This document shows, piece by piece, positions 34,174 to 43,044 of a DNA stretch of 64,000 nt. Where the stretch lies: NCBI RefSeq assembly GCF_042665595.1, contig NZ_JBHTCT010000038.1, positions 168,431 through 232,430 on the forward strand, read 5' to 3'. The position numbers and the translations under genes are program-made. The stretch comes from Bhargavaea changchunensis (GTDB taxonomy: Bacteria > Bacillota > Bacilli > Bacillales_A > Planococcaceae). The notes beneath the pieces are model-generated. The model saw only the letters and a program-made list of their open reading frames with translations, made no database searches and was not told where the DNA came from. The first letter of the stretch is position 1, and every line of letters begins with the position of its first letter.

Positions 34174-34743
34174 TTAAATTTTGCCTACGAGGTCAAGGCT
34201 AGGCTTCAGTGTTTCTTCGCCTTCCTGCCATTTCGCAGGGCATACTTCGCCTGGGTTGTTGCGGACGTATTGAGCCGCTTTGATTTTGTTTACGAGTGTG
34301 CTTGCATCACGGCCGATGCCGTCAGCGTTGATTTCAGCCGCCTGTACGACGCCATCCGGGTCGATGATGAATGTGCCGCGCTGTGCGAGGCCTTCTTCTT
34401 CGTCGAGAACGTCGAAGCCGCGGGAGATCTTCTGGGAAGGGTCACCGATCATGATATATTCCAAAGTGCTGATCGCATCGGAGTGGTCGTGCCAAGCTTT
34501 GTGTGTGAAGTGCGTATCGCAGGAAACCGAGTAAACTTCCACACCAAGGTCCTTCAGTGTCGCATATTCTTTTTGCAGGTCGCTCAGTTCAGTCGGGCAT
34601 ACGAAAGTGAAGTCAGCCGGGTAGAAGCATACGATGCTCCATTTGCCCTTCATGTTTTCGTCTGTTACCTCGATGAATTCGCCTGTGCCTGCGTTGTACG
34701 CGTTTGCCTTGAATGGCTCAATTGTTTTTCCGATAAGAGACAT
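34174..34743 (-). CDS. ahpC: Alkyl hydroperoxide reductase subunit C (peroxiredoxin)
   Basis: Typical 2-Cys peroxiredoxin of 189 residues. The peroxidatic cysteine is in ADFTFVCPTEL and the resolving cysteine near the C-terminus in GEVCPAKW. It reduces hydrogen peroxide and organic peroxides with electrons from AhpF, encoded immediately downstream. AGGAGG lies before ATG 34743. A near-consensus PerR box and promoter sit 70-125 nt upstream. Confidence 0.97.
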   Translation of the reverse strand: MSLIGKTIEPFKANAYNAGTGEFIEVTDENMKGKWSIVCFYPADFTFVCPTELSDLQKEYATLKDLGVEVYSVSCDTHFTHKAWHDHSDAISTLEYIMIGDPSQKISRGFDVLDEEEGLAQRGTFIIDPDGVVQAAEINADGIGRDASTLVNKIKAAQYVRNNPGEVCPAKWQEGEETLKPSLDLVGKI

Positions 34744-34814
34744 TTATAATTCCTCCTGTTGGTATGTATTTTATAGTTGTTCGGCATTGCCTGAATCGCA
34801 GCTTGCTTACTTAA

Positions 34815-34829
34815 CTATAATAATTCTAA
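34815..34829. promoter_or_regulatory. PerR-like box upstream of ahpCF
   Basis: CTATAATAATTCTAA matches TTATAATNATTATAA at 12 of 14 defined positions. It lies just downstream of the promoter -10, a blocking position. PerR binding is inferred. Confidence 0.7.
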
Positions 34830-34839
34830 TTACATACTC

Positions 34840-34868
34840 ATTATTATATGAACCGGCTCTTTAGTCAA
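34840..34868 (-). promoter_or_regulatory. SigA-type promoter of ahpCF
   Basis: Minus-strand TTGACT (34863-34868), 17-nt spacer, AATAAT (34840-34845); a TATAAT overlaps three bases upstream. The stretch 34869-35129 is AT-rich with no gene that I can support. Confidence 0.6.
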
Positions 34869-35129
34869 CCGATAACCTATTCTTTTCCCGAATGACACAA
34901 ATTATTCAAACTGTTGAGTGAGGGCCGGATCTTCATGTCCATCAAAACCTTCTTAATGAACAGGTTCAAGCTTCTTTAACCTCTGAGCCGTTAATTTGAA
35001 CAGGATAGTTTTCTCAAAATACACAATATTTTATCATTAGTTGCGATAATTACTTCTCTCTCTTCATCATATAAAACATATGGAATTGGCACTCAGAGCG
35101 TCCTGCCCTTACAAGAAAAATAGCCCTGC

Positions 35130-35160
35130 ACAAAGAATGCCGCCCCCGGTTGAGGACGGC
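35130..35160 (-). terminator. Probable terminator of the cupin gene
   Basis: GCCGTCC pairs with GGGGGCGGC around TCAACC (35139-35160), followed by TTCTTTG on the minus strand. The T-run is weak. Confidence 0.45.
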
Positions 35161-35171
35161 ACGCTTTTCAA

Positions 35172-35594
35172 TTAATGTTCATCCGGATCATTTTCCGCGT
35201 CTTCGTGAGTTTTATGGACAGTGCCGGGCTTATGGTCAGGGCCCGCATAAATGGAGTAAATTTTCAGCGGCTCGTCTCCCAGGGTCGTCACGTTGTGCCA
35301 GGTGTCAGCCGGAACGAGGATGACATCTTCCGCATTGACTTCCTTCTCGAAATCCAGATTCTCCTTTGATGGTCCCATCTGGCACAGCCCCTTTCCGCTT
35401 TCGACGCGCAGGAACTGATCGATCCCCCTGTGGATTTCCAATCCGATATCGTCACCAGGAGGAATCGTCATCAGTGTCACCTGAAGCTTTTCCCCTGTCC
35501 AGATCGTCGTGCGGAAATTTTCATTTTCCAATGTTGCGTCTTCAATATTGAATACGTACGGTTCTTTTCCATGGTCTTTGAAGTCGATGGTCAT
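35172..35594 (-). CDS. Cupin domain protein
   Basis: A 140-residue single-domain cupin. The two metal-binding motifs are visible: motif 1 in GLEIHRGIDQFLRVESGKG (His, Asp/Gln, ...) and motif 2 in VPADTWHNVTTLG. The chosen start ATG 35594 has GGAGGAG a few nt upstream; the longer reading frame from 35636 lacks a ribosome site. The acidic/His tail (HKTHEDAENDPDEH) is typical of relatives in Firmicutes. Reaction unknown; mannose-6-phosphate isomerase-like or simple metal storage roles are possible. Confidence 0.82.
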   Translation of the reverse strand: MTIDFKDHGKEPYVFNIEDATLENENFRTTIWTGEKLQVTLMTIPPGDDIGLEIHRGIDQFLRVESGKGLCQMGPSKENLDFEKEVNAEDVILVPADTWHNVTTLGDEPLKIYSIYAGPDHKPGTVHKTHEDAENDPDEH

Positions 35595-35763
35595 CTGCTT
35601 CTCCTCCTTGTCTACTTTTACATCCTTAGTATTCACTTCTTTACATCAACTGAAACAGACCAATACTTGTGGCTTGTATCGCCATTGACTGGAATAACTA
35701 TTCTTCATGTCCAAAAACCACGTCGTCTTACTCAACGTACAGACAATTTATCCCCGAAACGAA

Positions 35764-35798
35764 AATCCGGTCCGGAAAAATAACTTCCGGACCGGATT
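35764..35798 (-). terminator. Terminator behind the aldehyde dehydrogenase/ADH relic
   Basis: Perfect 14-bp inverted repeat (35764-35777 with 35785-35798) and 7-nt loop. On the minus strand it is followed by TTCGTTT. Confidence 0.75.
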
Positions 35799-35824
35799 CT
35801 TAATGAAAACCAGTATGCAGCTAT

Positions 35825-35946
35825 CTTCAACCAACATATTCAACAGGATCTTCTTTCCGGTATTCTTCATCAATGATCATAACCGGTTTAATGGTAATCC
35901 CGTTCACCGCATCAGAAGCCGCCTTGTTGATATCCTCGAACCCTTG
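35825..35946 (-). pseudogene. 3'-terminal remnant of a zinc alcohol dehydrogenase gene
   Basis: Directly after the aldehyde dehydrogenase stop codon and in the same frame, the minus strand encodes FEDINKAASDAVNG then ITIKPVMIIDEEYRKEDP before a TGA at 35825. This matches the C-terminus of the intact ADH at 39.0 kb (FSEINQATADSNSG, ETIKPVLIIDENYRKDQP) at most positions but with clear divergence, so it derives from a different paralogue. No start, catalytic domain or zinc ligands remain. It marks a deletion that removed the body of an ADH gene once adjacent to the ALDH gene. Confidence 0.85.
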
Positions 35947-37386
35947 TTAGGAAGGAACTCCCACCCGAACACCGACTACAGATTTGATCTCCAGGTATTC
36001 CTCGATTCCAAAGACTCCCCATTCCCGGCCTATACCGGATTGCTTATAGCCTCCGAATGATGCAGAGAAATCAAATGGAGCATCGTTGATGGTGATCAGG
36101 CCGGCACGGATGGAGGATGCGACTTTCTCCACTTTTTCTTCGTCTTCACCGACTACATAACCGGCTAATCCATAAACAGTATCATTGGCGATTTCGATCG
36201 CTTCATCCAGATCGTCATAAGTGATGATCGACATCACCGGTCCGAAAATCTCTTCTTGGGCGATGACCATGTCATTTTTCACATTTGTAAACACGGTCGG
36301 CTTTACATAGTAGCCCTGATCAAGCCCATCCGGTTTTCCGGTCCCGCCGACGACAAGAGTCGCGCCTTCTTCCAGCCCTTTCTCGATATACCCCTGGACC
36401 CGGTTAAATTGTTTCTCGGACACGAGCGGACCCATGAAGTTGGTTTCATTTTGCGGATCGCCAACCGGGAAGTTCGGCAATACCTCTTTCACCGCTTCGG
36501 TGAATTCCTCGAGCTTTGATTTCGGGACAAGCGTCCTTGTGGCTGCGGAGCAGACTTGGCCGGAATTCAGCACAAGAGCGGAAACGGCGATTTTCGCTGC
36601 TTTCTTCGTGTCATAGTCATCAAGGATGACCATAGGGGATTTTCCGCCTAACTCCAGTGCAACCTTTTTGATATGTTTCGCAGCATTCTCGGTGATCTTC
36701 TGGCCGACCGGACCCGATCCCGTAAAGGATACAAAGTCGATATCAGGGTGCGAACTGATGCCATTGCCAACCACTTCTCCGTTACCGTTTACAAGGTTAA
36801 AGACACCTTTCGGGACGCCTGCCGCCTGGAAAATCTCCGCGAGAATAATGGCCGCGAACGGTGTAAGCTCAGATGGTTTTAACACGACAGTCGATCCTGC
36901 TGCAAAAGCACTGGCAATCTTTGTAGAAGCCTGGTTTGTCGGGAAATTCCATGGTGTGATCAGGCCGGATACGCCGATCGCCTCTTTGCGGATCACCTTA
37001 CCGCCGCGTGTCTCGGTAAATTCAAAGGTTTCCAGCTCTTTTGCTGCCTGGCGGTAATGTGCCAGCCCCAGCGTGTAATGGACTTTTTCACTGATTGAAA
37101 GAGGTGCGCCCAATTCTTCGGTAATCACTTCAACAATATCGTCTTTCCGCTTTTCGTATTCATCTGCAATCCGGTTCAGCAGGTCGATGCGTTCTTCTTT
37201 TGTTGTTCTTGAAAATGCCGGGAAAGCTGCACGGGCTGCTGCGACTGCTTTGTCGAGATCTTCTATTGTTCCATTACTGATCTGCCCGATCACTTCTTCA
37301 GTCGCCGGGTTGATGACATCAATCGTTTCCGAACCGGTTGAGTCCACCCATTCCCCATTAATAAAGTGTTTTAAGTGTGTACGCAT
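35947..37386 (-). CDS. NAD(P)-dependent aldehyde dehydrogenase
   Basis: ALDH superfamily enzyme of 479 residues that oxidises aldehydes to acids. Key motifs: PWNFP in the cofactor domain, the FTGSGPVGQ dinucleotide loop, the catalytic base in LELGGKSP and the nucleophile in GQVCSAATR, then EEIFGPV. The C-terminus runs SVVGVRVGVPS; the last ~7 residues look like a non-homologous extension created at the junction with the ADH relic that follows in frame. RBS AAAGGGGAA precedes the ATG. Aromatic or aliphatic aldehydes are both possible. Confidence 0.92.
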   Translation of the reverse strand: MRTHLKHFINGEWVDSTGSETIDVINPATEEVIGQISNGTIEDLDKAVAAARAAFPAFSRTTKEERIDLLNRIADEYEKRKDDIVEVITEELGAPLSISEKVHYTLGLAHYRQAAKELETFEFTETRGGKVIRKEAIGVSGLITPWNFPTNQASTKIASAFAAGSTVVLKPSELTPFAAIILAEIFQAAGVPKGVFNLVNGNGEVVGNGISSHPDIDFVSFTGSGPVGQKITENAAKHIKKVALELGGKSPMVILDDYDTKKAAKIAVSALVLNSGQVCSAATRTLVPKSKLEEFTEAVKEVLPNFPVGDPQNETNFMGPLVSEKQFNRVQGYIEKGLEEGATLVVGGTGKPDGLDQGYYVKPTVFTNVKNDMVIAQEEIFGPVMSIITYDDLDEAIEIANDTVYGLAGYVVGEDEEKVEKVASSIRAGLITINDAPFDFSASFGGYKQSGIGREWGVFGIEEYLEIKSVVGVRVGVPS

Positions 37387-37501
37387 ATTCCATTCCCCTT
37401 TCTATTCGGTCGTGCAATATTCCCTAAAAATGCCGTAGAATTGAGAAGAGACTAACGTTTAACCCAACAAGCTATTGATTTCATGAACAGGAGGACAAAG
37501 A

Positions 37502-38125
37502 ATGGACCTGGTACTAATTCTTTCATTTCTGGGTGCCGCCGTCGTACTGACCCTCATGCCCGGGCCGGATAACCTGTTCACATTGGCCCAGAGCATTGCC
37601 AGCGGGAAACTGGCAGGAATCTGGACAACGCTTGGCCTCTGCACGGGCCTGCTCGTACATATCGCTGCCGCGGTGATCGGCTTGTCTGCCCTGATTTATC
37701 AGTCGGCCTTCGCTTTTTCGGTCGTGAAGTACGCTGGCGCCGCTTACTTGCTGTACCTGGCCTATCAGTCATTTAAAGCAAAGGACACCACCCTGAAACT
37801 TGAAAGCGGGACGGCGTTGGATTACAGCTCGCTGTACAAAAAAGGGCTGATCATGAATCTGCTGAATCCGAAAGTTTCTCTGTTCTTCCTTGCCCTGCTG
37901 CCACAGTTCATCGCAAGCGGGAGCGGTAATGTCCAGCTGCAGATGCTGACTCTCGGCCTTGTCTTCCTGATTCAGGCGTTTGTCATCTTTTCACTGATCA
38001 GCCTTTTTGCCGGCAAGGTCGGCGTGCTGATCCGCAAGAATCCATCGCTATCCAGAAGGATGAACCTGATTCAGGGCGGCCTGTTCACGCTGATTGGGCT
38101 GCGGCTGGCGCTTGGCGGGAAATGA
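37502..38125 (+). CDS. LysE/RhtB-family amino acid exporter
   Basis: A 207-residue, six-TM exporter. The family start LTLMPGPDNLFTLAQSIASGKLAG, the AGAAYLLYLAYQSFK segment and LLNPKVSLFFLALLPQF are all present. Members export amino acids such as homoserine, threonine or lysine; substrate not evident. AGGAGG precedes ATG 37502. It is divergent from the ALDH gene and ~90 nt upstream of an SDR gene on the same strand. Confidence 0.9.
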   Translation: MDLVLILSFLGAAVVLTLMPGPDNLFTLAQSIASGKLAGIWTTLGLCTGLLVHIAAAVIGLSALIYQSAFAFSVVKYAGAAYLLYLAYQSFKAKDTTLKLESGTALDYSSLYKKGLIMNLLNPKVSLFFLALLPQFIASGSGNVQLQMLTLGLVFLIQAFVIFSLISLFAGKVGVLIRKNPSLSRRMNLIQGGLFTLIGLRLALGGK

Positions 38126-38213
38126 TTGCCGACAGGCATTTAACTAACCACACAAAAGCCCGGTATCGTACACTTTAGTTTGTTCGCATCACATTTGGAG
38201 AGGAGCAACACCT

Positions 38214-38930
38214 ATGCAAACCATCTCAGGTAAAGTGGCACTCATCACCGGTGCAGGCCGCGGAATCGGCCGTGCAACCGCCATCGCTTTCGCAAAAGAA
38301 GGCATCCATGTCGGTCTTGTCGGCCGCACTCCCGAAAACCTTCAGAATGTAGCAGAAGAGCTGAAAGAATACGATGTAAAGGTCGCATTTGCGGCGGCAG
38401 ACATATCGGATCTGGAATCCGTTACAGCTGCAGTTGAATCAATCCGGGGTGAACTCGGCCCGATCGATATCCTCGTCAACAACGCCGGCATTTCGAAGTT
38501 CGGCGGATTCATGGATCTGACACCCGAGGAATGGACCAAGATCATCGACGTCAATGTGAAAGGCGTCTACTACACCACGCGCGCCGTACTCCCTGAAATG
38601 CTGGAGCGGAACACCGGCGACATCATCAACATCTCCTCCACCGCCGGCCAGAAGGGTGCGCCGTTGACAAGCGCCTATTCAGCTTCCAAAGCTGCCGTCA
38701 TCGGCATGAGCGAGTCTCTGATGCTCGAAGTCCGCAAGAAAAACATCCGTGTGACGACTCTTACACCGAGCACGGTCGCCACGGACATGGCGGTCGAGCT
38801 GAACCTGACTGACGGCAACCCGGAAAAAGTCATGCAGCCTGAAGACCTGGCCGATCTGATGGTGGCCCAGCTGAAACTGCACCCTCGTGTCGTCCTGAAA
38901 CATGCCGGCCTCTGGTCGACGAACCCATAA
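38214..38930 (+). CDS. FabG-like short-chain dehydrogenase/reductase
   Basis: Classical SDR of 238 residues resembling 3-oxoacyl-ACP reductases: cofactor motif TGAGRGIG (residues 12-19), NNAG, catalytic ISSTAGQKG...YSASK, and a substrate-loop VATDMAVEL. It lacks an acyl-synthesis gene context, so a general carbonyl reductase is as likely as FabG. GGAGAGGAG precedes ATG 38214. Ends at a bidirectional terminator. Confidence 0.87.
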   Translation: MQTISGKVALITGAGRGIGRATAIAFAKEGIHVGLVGRTPENLQNVAEELKEYDVKVAFAAADISDLESVTAAVESIRGELGPIDILVNNAGISKFGGFMDLTPEEWTKIIDVNVKGVYYTTRAVLPEMLERNTGDIINISSTAGQKGAPLTSAYSASKAAVIGMSESLMLEVRKKNIRVTTLTPSTVATDMAVELNLTDGNPEKVMQPEDLADLMVAQLKLHPRVVLKHAGLWSTNP

Positions 38931-38945
38931 AACCCGCACTTCATC

Positions 38946-38992
38946 AAGACCTCCTCTTCAACTGAACTCAGTTGAGAGGGGGTCTTGTCCTA
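38946..38992. terminator. Bidirectional terminator between SDR and ADH genes
   Basis: Long hairpin AAGACC-TCCTC..AACTG with CAGTT..GAGG-GGTCTT between convergent genes; T-tracts are modest on both sides. Confidence 0.75.
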
Positions 38993-39011
38993 TTCAGCAC
39001 TCAAAAATCCC

Positions 39012-40190
39012 TTATACCAGCGGCTGATCCTTCCGGTAGTTTTCATCAATGATCAGCACCGGCTTGATCGTCTCGCCGCTGTTGGAATCAGCTGTGGCTT
39101 GGTTGATTTCGCTGAACTTATAAAACTTCATGAGCTTTTCATACGGGAACTTGCCTTCTTTGTGATACTCGATCAATTTAGGCACAGCAAGCTGTGGCAC
39201 GGCATCGCCCATCAGGATGCCGACCAGTTTCCGGTTGCCCAGTACAAGGTCCATGAACGTATTGAGTTCCACGGAATTCGGTGTCACGGCGACAGGAGCC
39301 GTAACACCGCCAATCGCAAGCACATCGATCGCCGCTTTCATGACGGCAGTTACGCCCGTCGTATCGACGGAGTAGTCCACTCCATTACCGCCAGTGATTT
39401 CTGCAATCCGCTCCGCAAGGTTTTCCGTCCGGCTATTGATCGTATGAGTGGCACCCAGTTCTTTTGCCAGCTCCAGCCGGGAATCATGGATGTCGATCGC
39501 AATGACGGTCGAACAGCCTTCGATCTTTCCGGCCAGGAGGGTACCGATACCGACCGCTCCCGTTCCGAACACGGCAATGGATGAAGAAGTCTCCGGCTTC
39601 AGGCCGTTGACGACTGTTCCGAAGCCCGTCAGCAGGCCGCAGCCGAGCGGACCGACCAGACGAAGATCCGTGTCATCCGACACTTTAATCAGGTTGTTGG
39701 CGTTCGTGATGGTATGTGTGGAGAACGAGCTTTGGAAGAAGAAGTTCGAAACCGGTGTCCCGTCTTCTTTGTAGAACGTATACGTGCCGTCGGCGCGGGC
39801 ACCTGACATGTTCAGGTTGACCCATTCCTTGCAGGAAGACACATGGCCTGTCCGGCAGTTCGGGCAGGTTCCGCAGTAATTGTAGGCCATGATCACTTGG
39901 TCACCTGGCTTAAACCCTTTTACGGCACTGCCGACCTCCTCGATGATCCCTGCGCCTTCATGACCCAACACCATAGGCAACGGTACTTCCGCATCACCTA
40001 CACGCAATGCCTCATCTGAATGGCACATGCCGGTTGCAACGAGTTTGACGAGCACTTCATCGGGATACAATTTTCCGAGCTTCAGTTCTTCCAGTTGGTA
40101 ATCTTCGTTCGGCTTGTTCACTACCGCAGCGGTTACTGTCAGATCCAATTCTTTTCCGATACTGCTGACTGCTTCCGTTACTGCTTTCAA
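39012..40190 (-). CDS. Zinc-dependent (aryl-)alcohol dehydrogenase
   Basis: Medium-chain zinc dehydrogenase, about 392 residues. Catalytic zinc ligands appear in GMCHSDE, GHEGAG and GPLGCG; the structural zinc site is CGTCPNCRTGHVSSC. The NAD domain has VFGTGAVGIG and the acidic IDIHDSRLELAKELGA. Overall organisation matches NAD-dependent aryl/benzyl alcohol dehydrogenases. The start is taken as TTG 40190, ~7 nt behind AGGGGG; an ATG at 40235 has no ribosome site. A diverged C-terminal copy survives at 35.8 kb. Confidence 0.87.
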   Translation of the reverse strand: MKAVTEAVSSIGKELDLTVTAAVVNKPNEDYQLEELKLGKLYPDEVLVKLVATGMCHSDEALRVGDAEVPLPMVLGHEGAGIIEEVGSAVKGFKPGDQVIMAYNYCGTCPNCRTGHVSSCKEWVNLNMSGARADGTYTFYKEDGTPVSNFFFQSSFSTHTITNANNLIKVSDDTDLRLVGPLGCGLLTGFGTVVNGLKPETSSSIAVFGTGAVGIGTLLAGKIEGCSTVIAIDIHDSRLELAKELGATHTINSRTENLAERIAEITGGNGVDYSVDTTGVTAVMKAAIDVLAIGGVTAPVAVTPNSVELNTFMDLVLGNRKLVGILMGDAVPQLAVPKLIEYHKEGKFPYEKLMKFYKFSEINQATADSNSGETIKPVLIIDENYRKDQPLV

Positions 40191-40354
40191 ACGAACGCCC
40201 CCTAATTGGTGTGCTGATGACCGGTATCCGGACATCGCTGCCTCCAGATTATCATATTTAAAACAATATTCAAATGATTCTATTAACTAGTTGCAGTATT
40301 CTCTTTTATTCGAACCGAAGCTGCAAGAATGGACATCAAAAAATGAACAACAGC

Positions 40355-40397
40355 AAGCCCCCCTTGCCAACTGTGAAGTGTTGGCAAGGGGGGCTTA
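40355..40397. terminator. Hairpin between ADH promoter region and SDR 3' end
   Basis: Sixteen-bp stem AAGCCCCCCTTGCCAA / TTGGCAAGGGGGGCTT with an 8-nt loop immediately after the SDR stop. T-tracts are weak, but stem strength suggests termination of the minus-strand SDR. Confidence 0.7.
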
Positions 40398-40414
40398 TTC
40401 CAAAGGCTTCAGCA

Positions 40415-41116
40415 TCAGAGACTGTTTTTGATCACGATTTCCTTTACATTCAGGTTTCTGCGGGCCTTGATGTTCCCGATGATGATGTCTGCGACATCAT
40501 CCGTGTCCATGAGGTTTGAAATTTGCTCCTTTGTATAGATGCCGTCCCAGAACTCCGACTTCATCCCGCCCATATAGGCTGCAAAAATTCGTACACGGCT
40601 TTCCGCCAATTCCAGATGCAGACTTTCCGTAAAGCCCCGGACACCGAACTTGCTCGCGGAATAAACGGTTTCAGTCGCTTTCCCGTCAAGGCCGGCAGTC
40701 GAGACGATATTGGCGATCATGCCCTGATCCCTTTTTTTCATCCCCGGCAAAACCGCCTGGGAACAAAAGATTGTCCCTTTCAGGTTAATGTCGATCATCT
40801 GATGGACGGCGGATTCATCCAGGTTTTCTGCAAGGTCGAAAACGCCGATACCGGCATTGTTAATCAGCAGATCGACAGGGCCGCAGGTTTCTGCGATATC
40901 ACGGAATACCCGGTCGACCTCTTCTTTTGAAGATACGTCCACATCATGGATCGTATAGTTGCCTGTCAGTTCACCCGCTGTCCGCTCCAGCTTTGATCTT
41001 GTCCGGCCAAGCAGGCACACATGGCTTCCGGCATCCGAGTACCTTCTGGCCAGGGAAGCCCCGAGCCCGCTTCCGGCACCTGTGATCACCACAACTGATT
41101 CATTCACATTATTCAC
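40415..41116 (-). CDS. Short-chain dehydrogenase/reductase
   Basis: Classical SDR of 233 residues: TGAGSGLG, NNAGIGVFD, catalytic serine in IVSTAG and YSASKFG. The substrate loop GGMKSEFWDGIY differs from the two other SDRs in the window. Weak ribosome site (AAGGACG) before ATG 41116. Divergent from the small oxidase-like gene; substrate unknown. Confidence 0.87.
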   Translation of the reverse strand: MNNVNESVVVITGAGSGLGASLARRYSDAGSHVCLLGRTRSKLERTAGELTGNYTIHDVDVSSKEEVDRVFRDIAETCGPVDLLINNAGIGVFDLAENLDESAVHQMIDINLKGTIFCSQAVLPGMKKRDQGMIANIVSTAGLDGKATETVYSASKFGVRGFTESLHLELAESRVRIFAAYMGGMKSEFWDGIYTKEQISNLMDTDDVADIIIGNIKARRNLNVKEIVIKNSL

Positions 41117-41314
41117 GTCCTTCTGTCAGGATTTCCACCATCCCCTATCTTACAAGAAGAGACAGGACAAGTCCGGCAAACGAGGAATCTGCCTGACACG
41201 ATGAATGTCGCCTTATGTCATATTCCGCATCTGGTACACATAGAGTGACCTAAGACAAAAGACGGAATCCCCGTCTCCTTGTCGGCCTAAAGTCTGCTGG
41301 AAAGGAGGATATCG

Positions 41315-41692
41315 TTGGGAACGACCTTCCTTAAAATCTCTGTTGTCTACTTCATGATCGGGATTTCCTTTGGACTTTATATGTCATTCACCCATGTCTT
41401 TGCCCTGACCTCCGTCCACGTTCACGTGAACTTATTGGGCTGGATGTCCCTTGCACTGATCGGCATCATTTATCACCTATACCCGAACCTTGAAAATAAT
41501 GCTTTGGCGAAATACCATTTCTGGCTCCATAATATCGGTTTGCCGGTCATGATGATTGCCATTGCCCTGGCCATTCTGGGCGTGCATCCAATCTTCTTCC
41601 CGATCGCAACATTTGGCGGCCTGGCAACACTGATCGGGATATTCTGCTTCGGATTCAACGTTCTTCGCAACATGCCGAAACGGCAGGCGTAA
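41315..41692 (+). CDS. Small four-TM membrane protein related to haem-copper oxidase subunit I
   Basis: A 125-residue protein with four transmembrane helices. The segment LTSVHVHVNLLGWMSLALIGIIYHLYPNLE places several histidines at helix ends in the manner of haem-copper oxidase or NO-reductase subunit I, but eight of the twelve helices of a real oxidase are missing. Family members are annotated as oxidase-like proteins without proven function. Starts at TTG 41315 behind an ideal AAGGAGG with a 6-nt gap. Confidence 0.78.
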   Translation: MGTTFLKISVVYFMIGISFGLYMSFTHVFALTSVHVHVNLLGWMSLALIGIIYHLYPNLENNALAKYHFWLHNIGLPVMMIAIALAILGVHPIFFPIATFGGLATLIGIFCFGFNVLRNMPKRQA

Positions 41693-41697
41693 ACACC

Positions 41698-41732
41698 AAA
41701 AAACCTCCTCAACAGCCGAGGAGGTTTTTTAA
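41698..41732. terminator. Bidirectional terminator
   Basis: AAAAAACCTCCTC / GAGGAGGTTTTTT with a 7-nt loop between convergent genes; symmetrical A and T tracts. Confidence 0.92.
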
Positions 41733-41737
41733 TGATT

Positions 41738-42790
41738 TTATTTCCCTTCCCGCTTCAGCTTGAACGGTGCATAGATCAGGGCGAAGATCAGGAACAGCCC
41801 CAGATACCCGATCAGGGAATAGAACTTGGAAACCAAAGTCGTGAAGCCGACAAAGCTTAAGACAAAACCGATCGCCAGTGTGATGATAGTCGCAATATGG
41901 GCTTTCTTTGTCTCCATCTCGAAAAATCTGGCGACAAACCCGTAGAACATGCCCAGCGCCGTGTTGAAAATCATGCCGAAAAGGACGATGGCCATCAGGA
42001 TTGCAAGGACCGGTGAAATGTCCTCTACAATTTTCAGTAAAGGAAGGTCATAGGATGCCACTGTTTCGATCCTGGCGAAAATCGCCAGATGGCCAAGAAT
42101 GATCATGATTCCGATGGCAAGCCCTCCGAGCAGGCCGCCGATCCCTGCGACACGAGCACTCTTTTCAGATCCCCCTGTCAGCAGCGCCATCCCAGCCCCG
42201 ACCGCGATGTTAAAGGATACATAGTTGATGGCAGAGATGAACCAGTTCGGAAACGATTTTTCCAGGTTTTCCGTAACCGGGTTGAGCGAGGCGAACGAAG
42301 TATCCATCGTACTCAGGCTATACACCGAAATGATGCCGATGAAAATCAGGAGAAACGGTGTGATGCTCGCGATGACGCCGATCACTTTATCCACCTTCAG
42401 CATCATGGCAAGCGTCACAAGGACGGTCATCAGCAGACTGCCGACAAAAACAGGCAGGCCAAACTGCTGGTTGAGCGTGGATCCCGCTCCAGCAATCATG
42501 ACGACACCGACACCGAACAGAGTGAAGATGATGATGGCATCCACAATCACGCCAAGGTAGCGTCCGCTGATTTCATAGATGGCGTTTTTATGGGATTTTG
42601 CGTTCAGACGGCTCCCGATATTCGCCAGGGTCATCCCAAGATAAGCAAACAGCGCGGTTGCCAGAACCGCTCCCAAAATCCCCTTCAGACCGAAACTGGT
42701 GAAGTACTGCAATATTTCTTGTCCGGATGCAAAGCCTGCACCCACAATGACGCCGACAAAAGCGCCGGCGATTTTTAGAATCCTAAACAT
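41738..42790 (-). CDS. YkvI-family integral membrane protein
   Basis: A 350-residue protein with about ten TM helices, starting with the family-typical AGAFVGVIVGAGFASGQEILQYF, which resembles the unwound TM1 of APC/LeuT-fold transporters. Relatives (B. subtilis YkvI) are uncharacterised. It is monocistronic, converging on the oxidase-like gene. The LeuT-fold idea is inference. Confidence 0.82.
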   Translation of the reverse strand: MFRILKIAGAFVGVIVGAGFASGQEILQYFTSFGLKGILGAVLATALFAYLGMTLANIGSRLNAKSHKNAIYEISGRYLGVIVDAIIIFTLFGVGVVMIAGAGSTLNQQFGLPVFVGSLLMTVLVTLAMMLKVDKVIGVIASITPFLLIFIGIISVYSLSTMDTSFASLNPVTENLEKSFPNWFISAINYVSFNIAVGAGMALLTGGSEKSARVAGIGGLLGGLAIGIMIILGHLAIFARIETVASYDLPLLKIVEDISPVLAILMAIVLFGMIFNTALGMFYGFVARFFEMETKKAHIATIITLAIGFVLSFVGFTTLVSKFYSLIGYLGLFLIFALIYAPFKLKREGK

Positions 42791-43044
42791 TTTTAATCCC
42801 CATTTATCTCTTATGTATGATGTAAGATCCGGCCGATTCCCGGAGTTCCTACCTTTAGTTTAACAATACACGACCACATTCAAATAGTTCAAATCTCTCA
42901 ATCGTGGTTTTTCATGATTCCCCAACGCCCGTTATAAACCCAAAGAACGGCTGCATACCATGAGAACAGGCGATCAAGCGTTTCCCGCTTCGCACATCCC
43001 AAATGCTTCTTACATAACTTTAAATGACAGATGGGAGTGAACTT

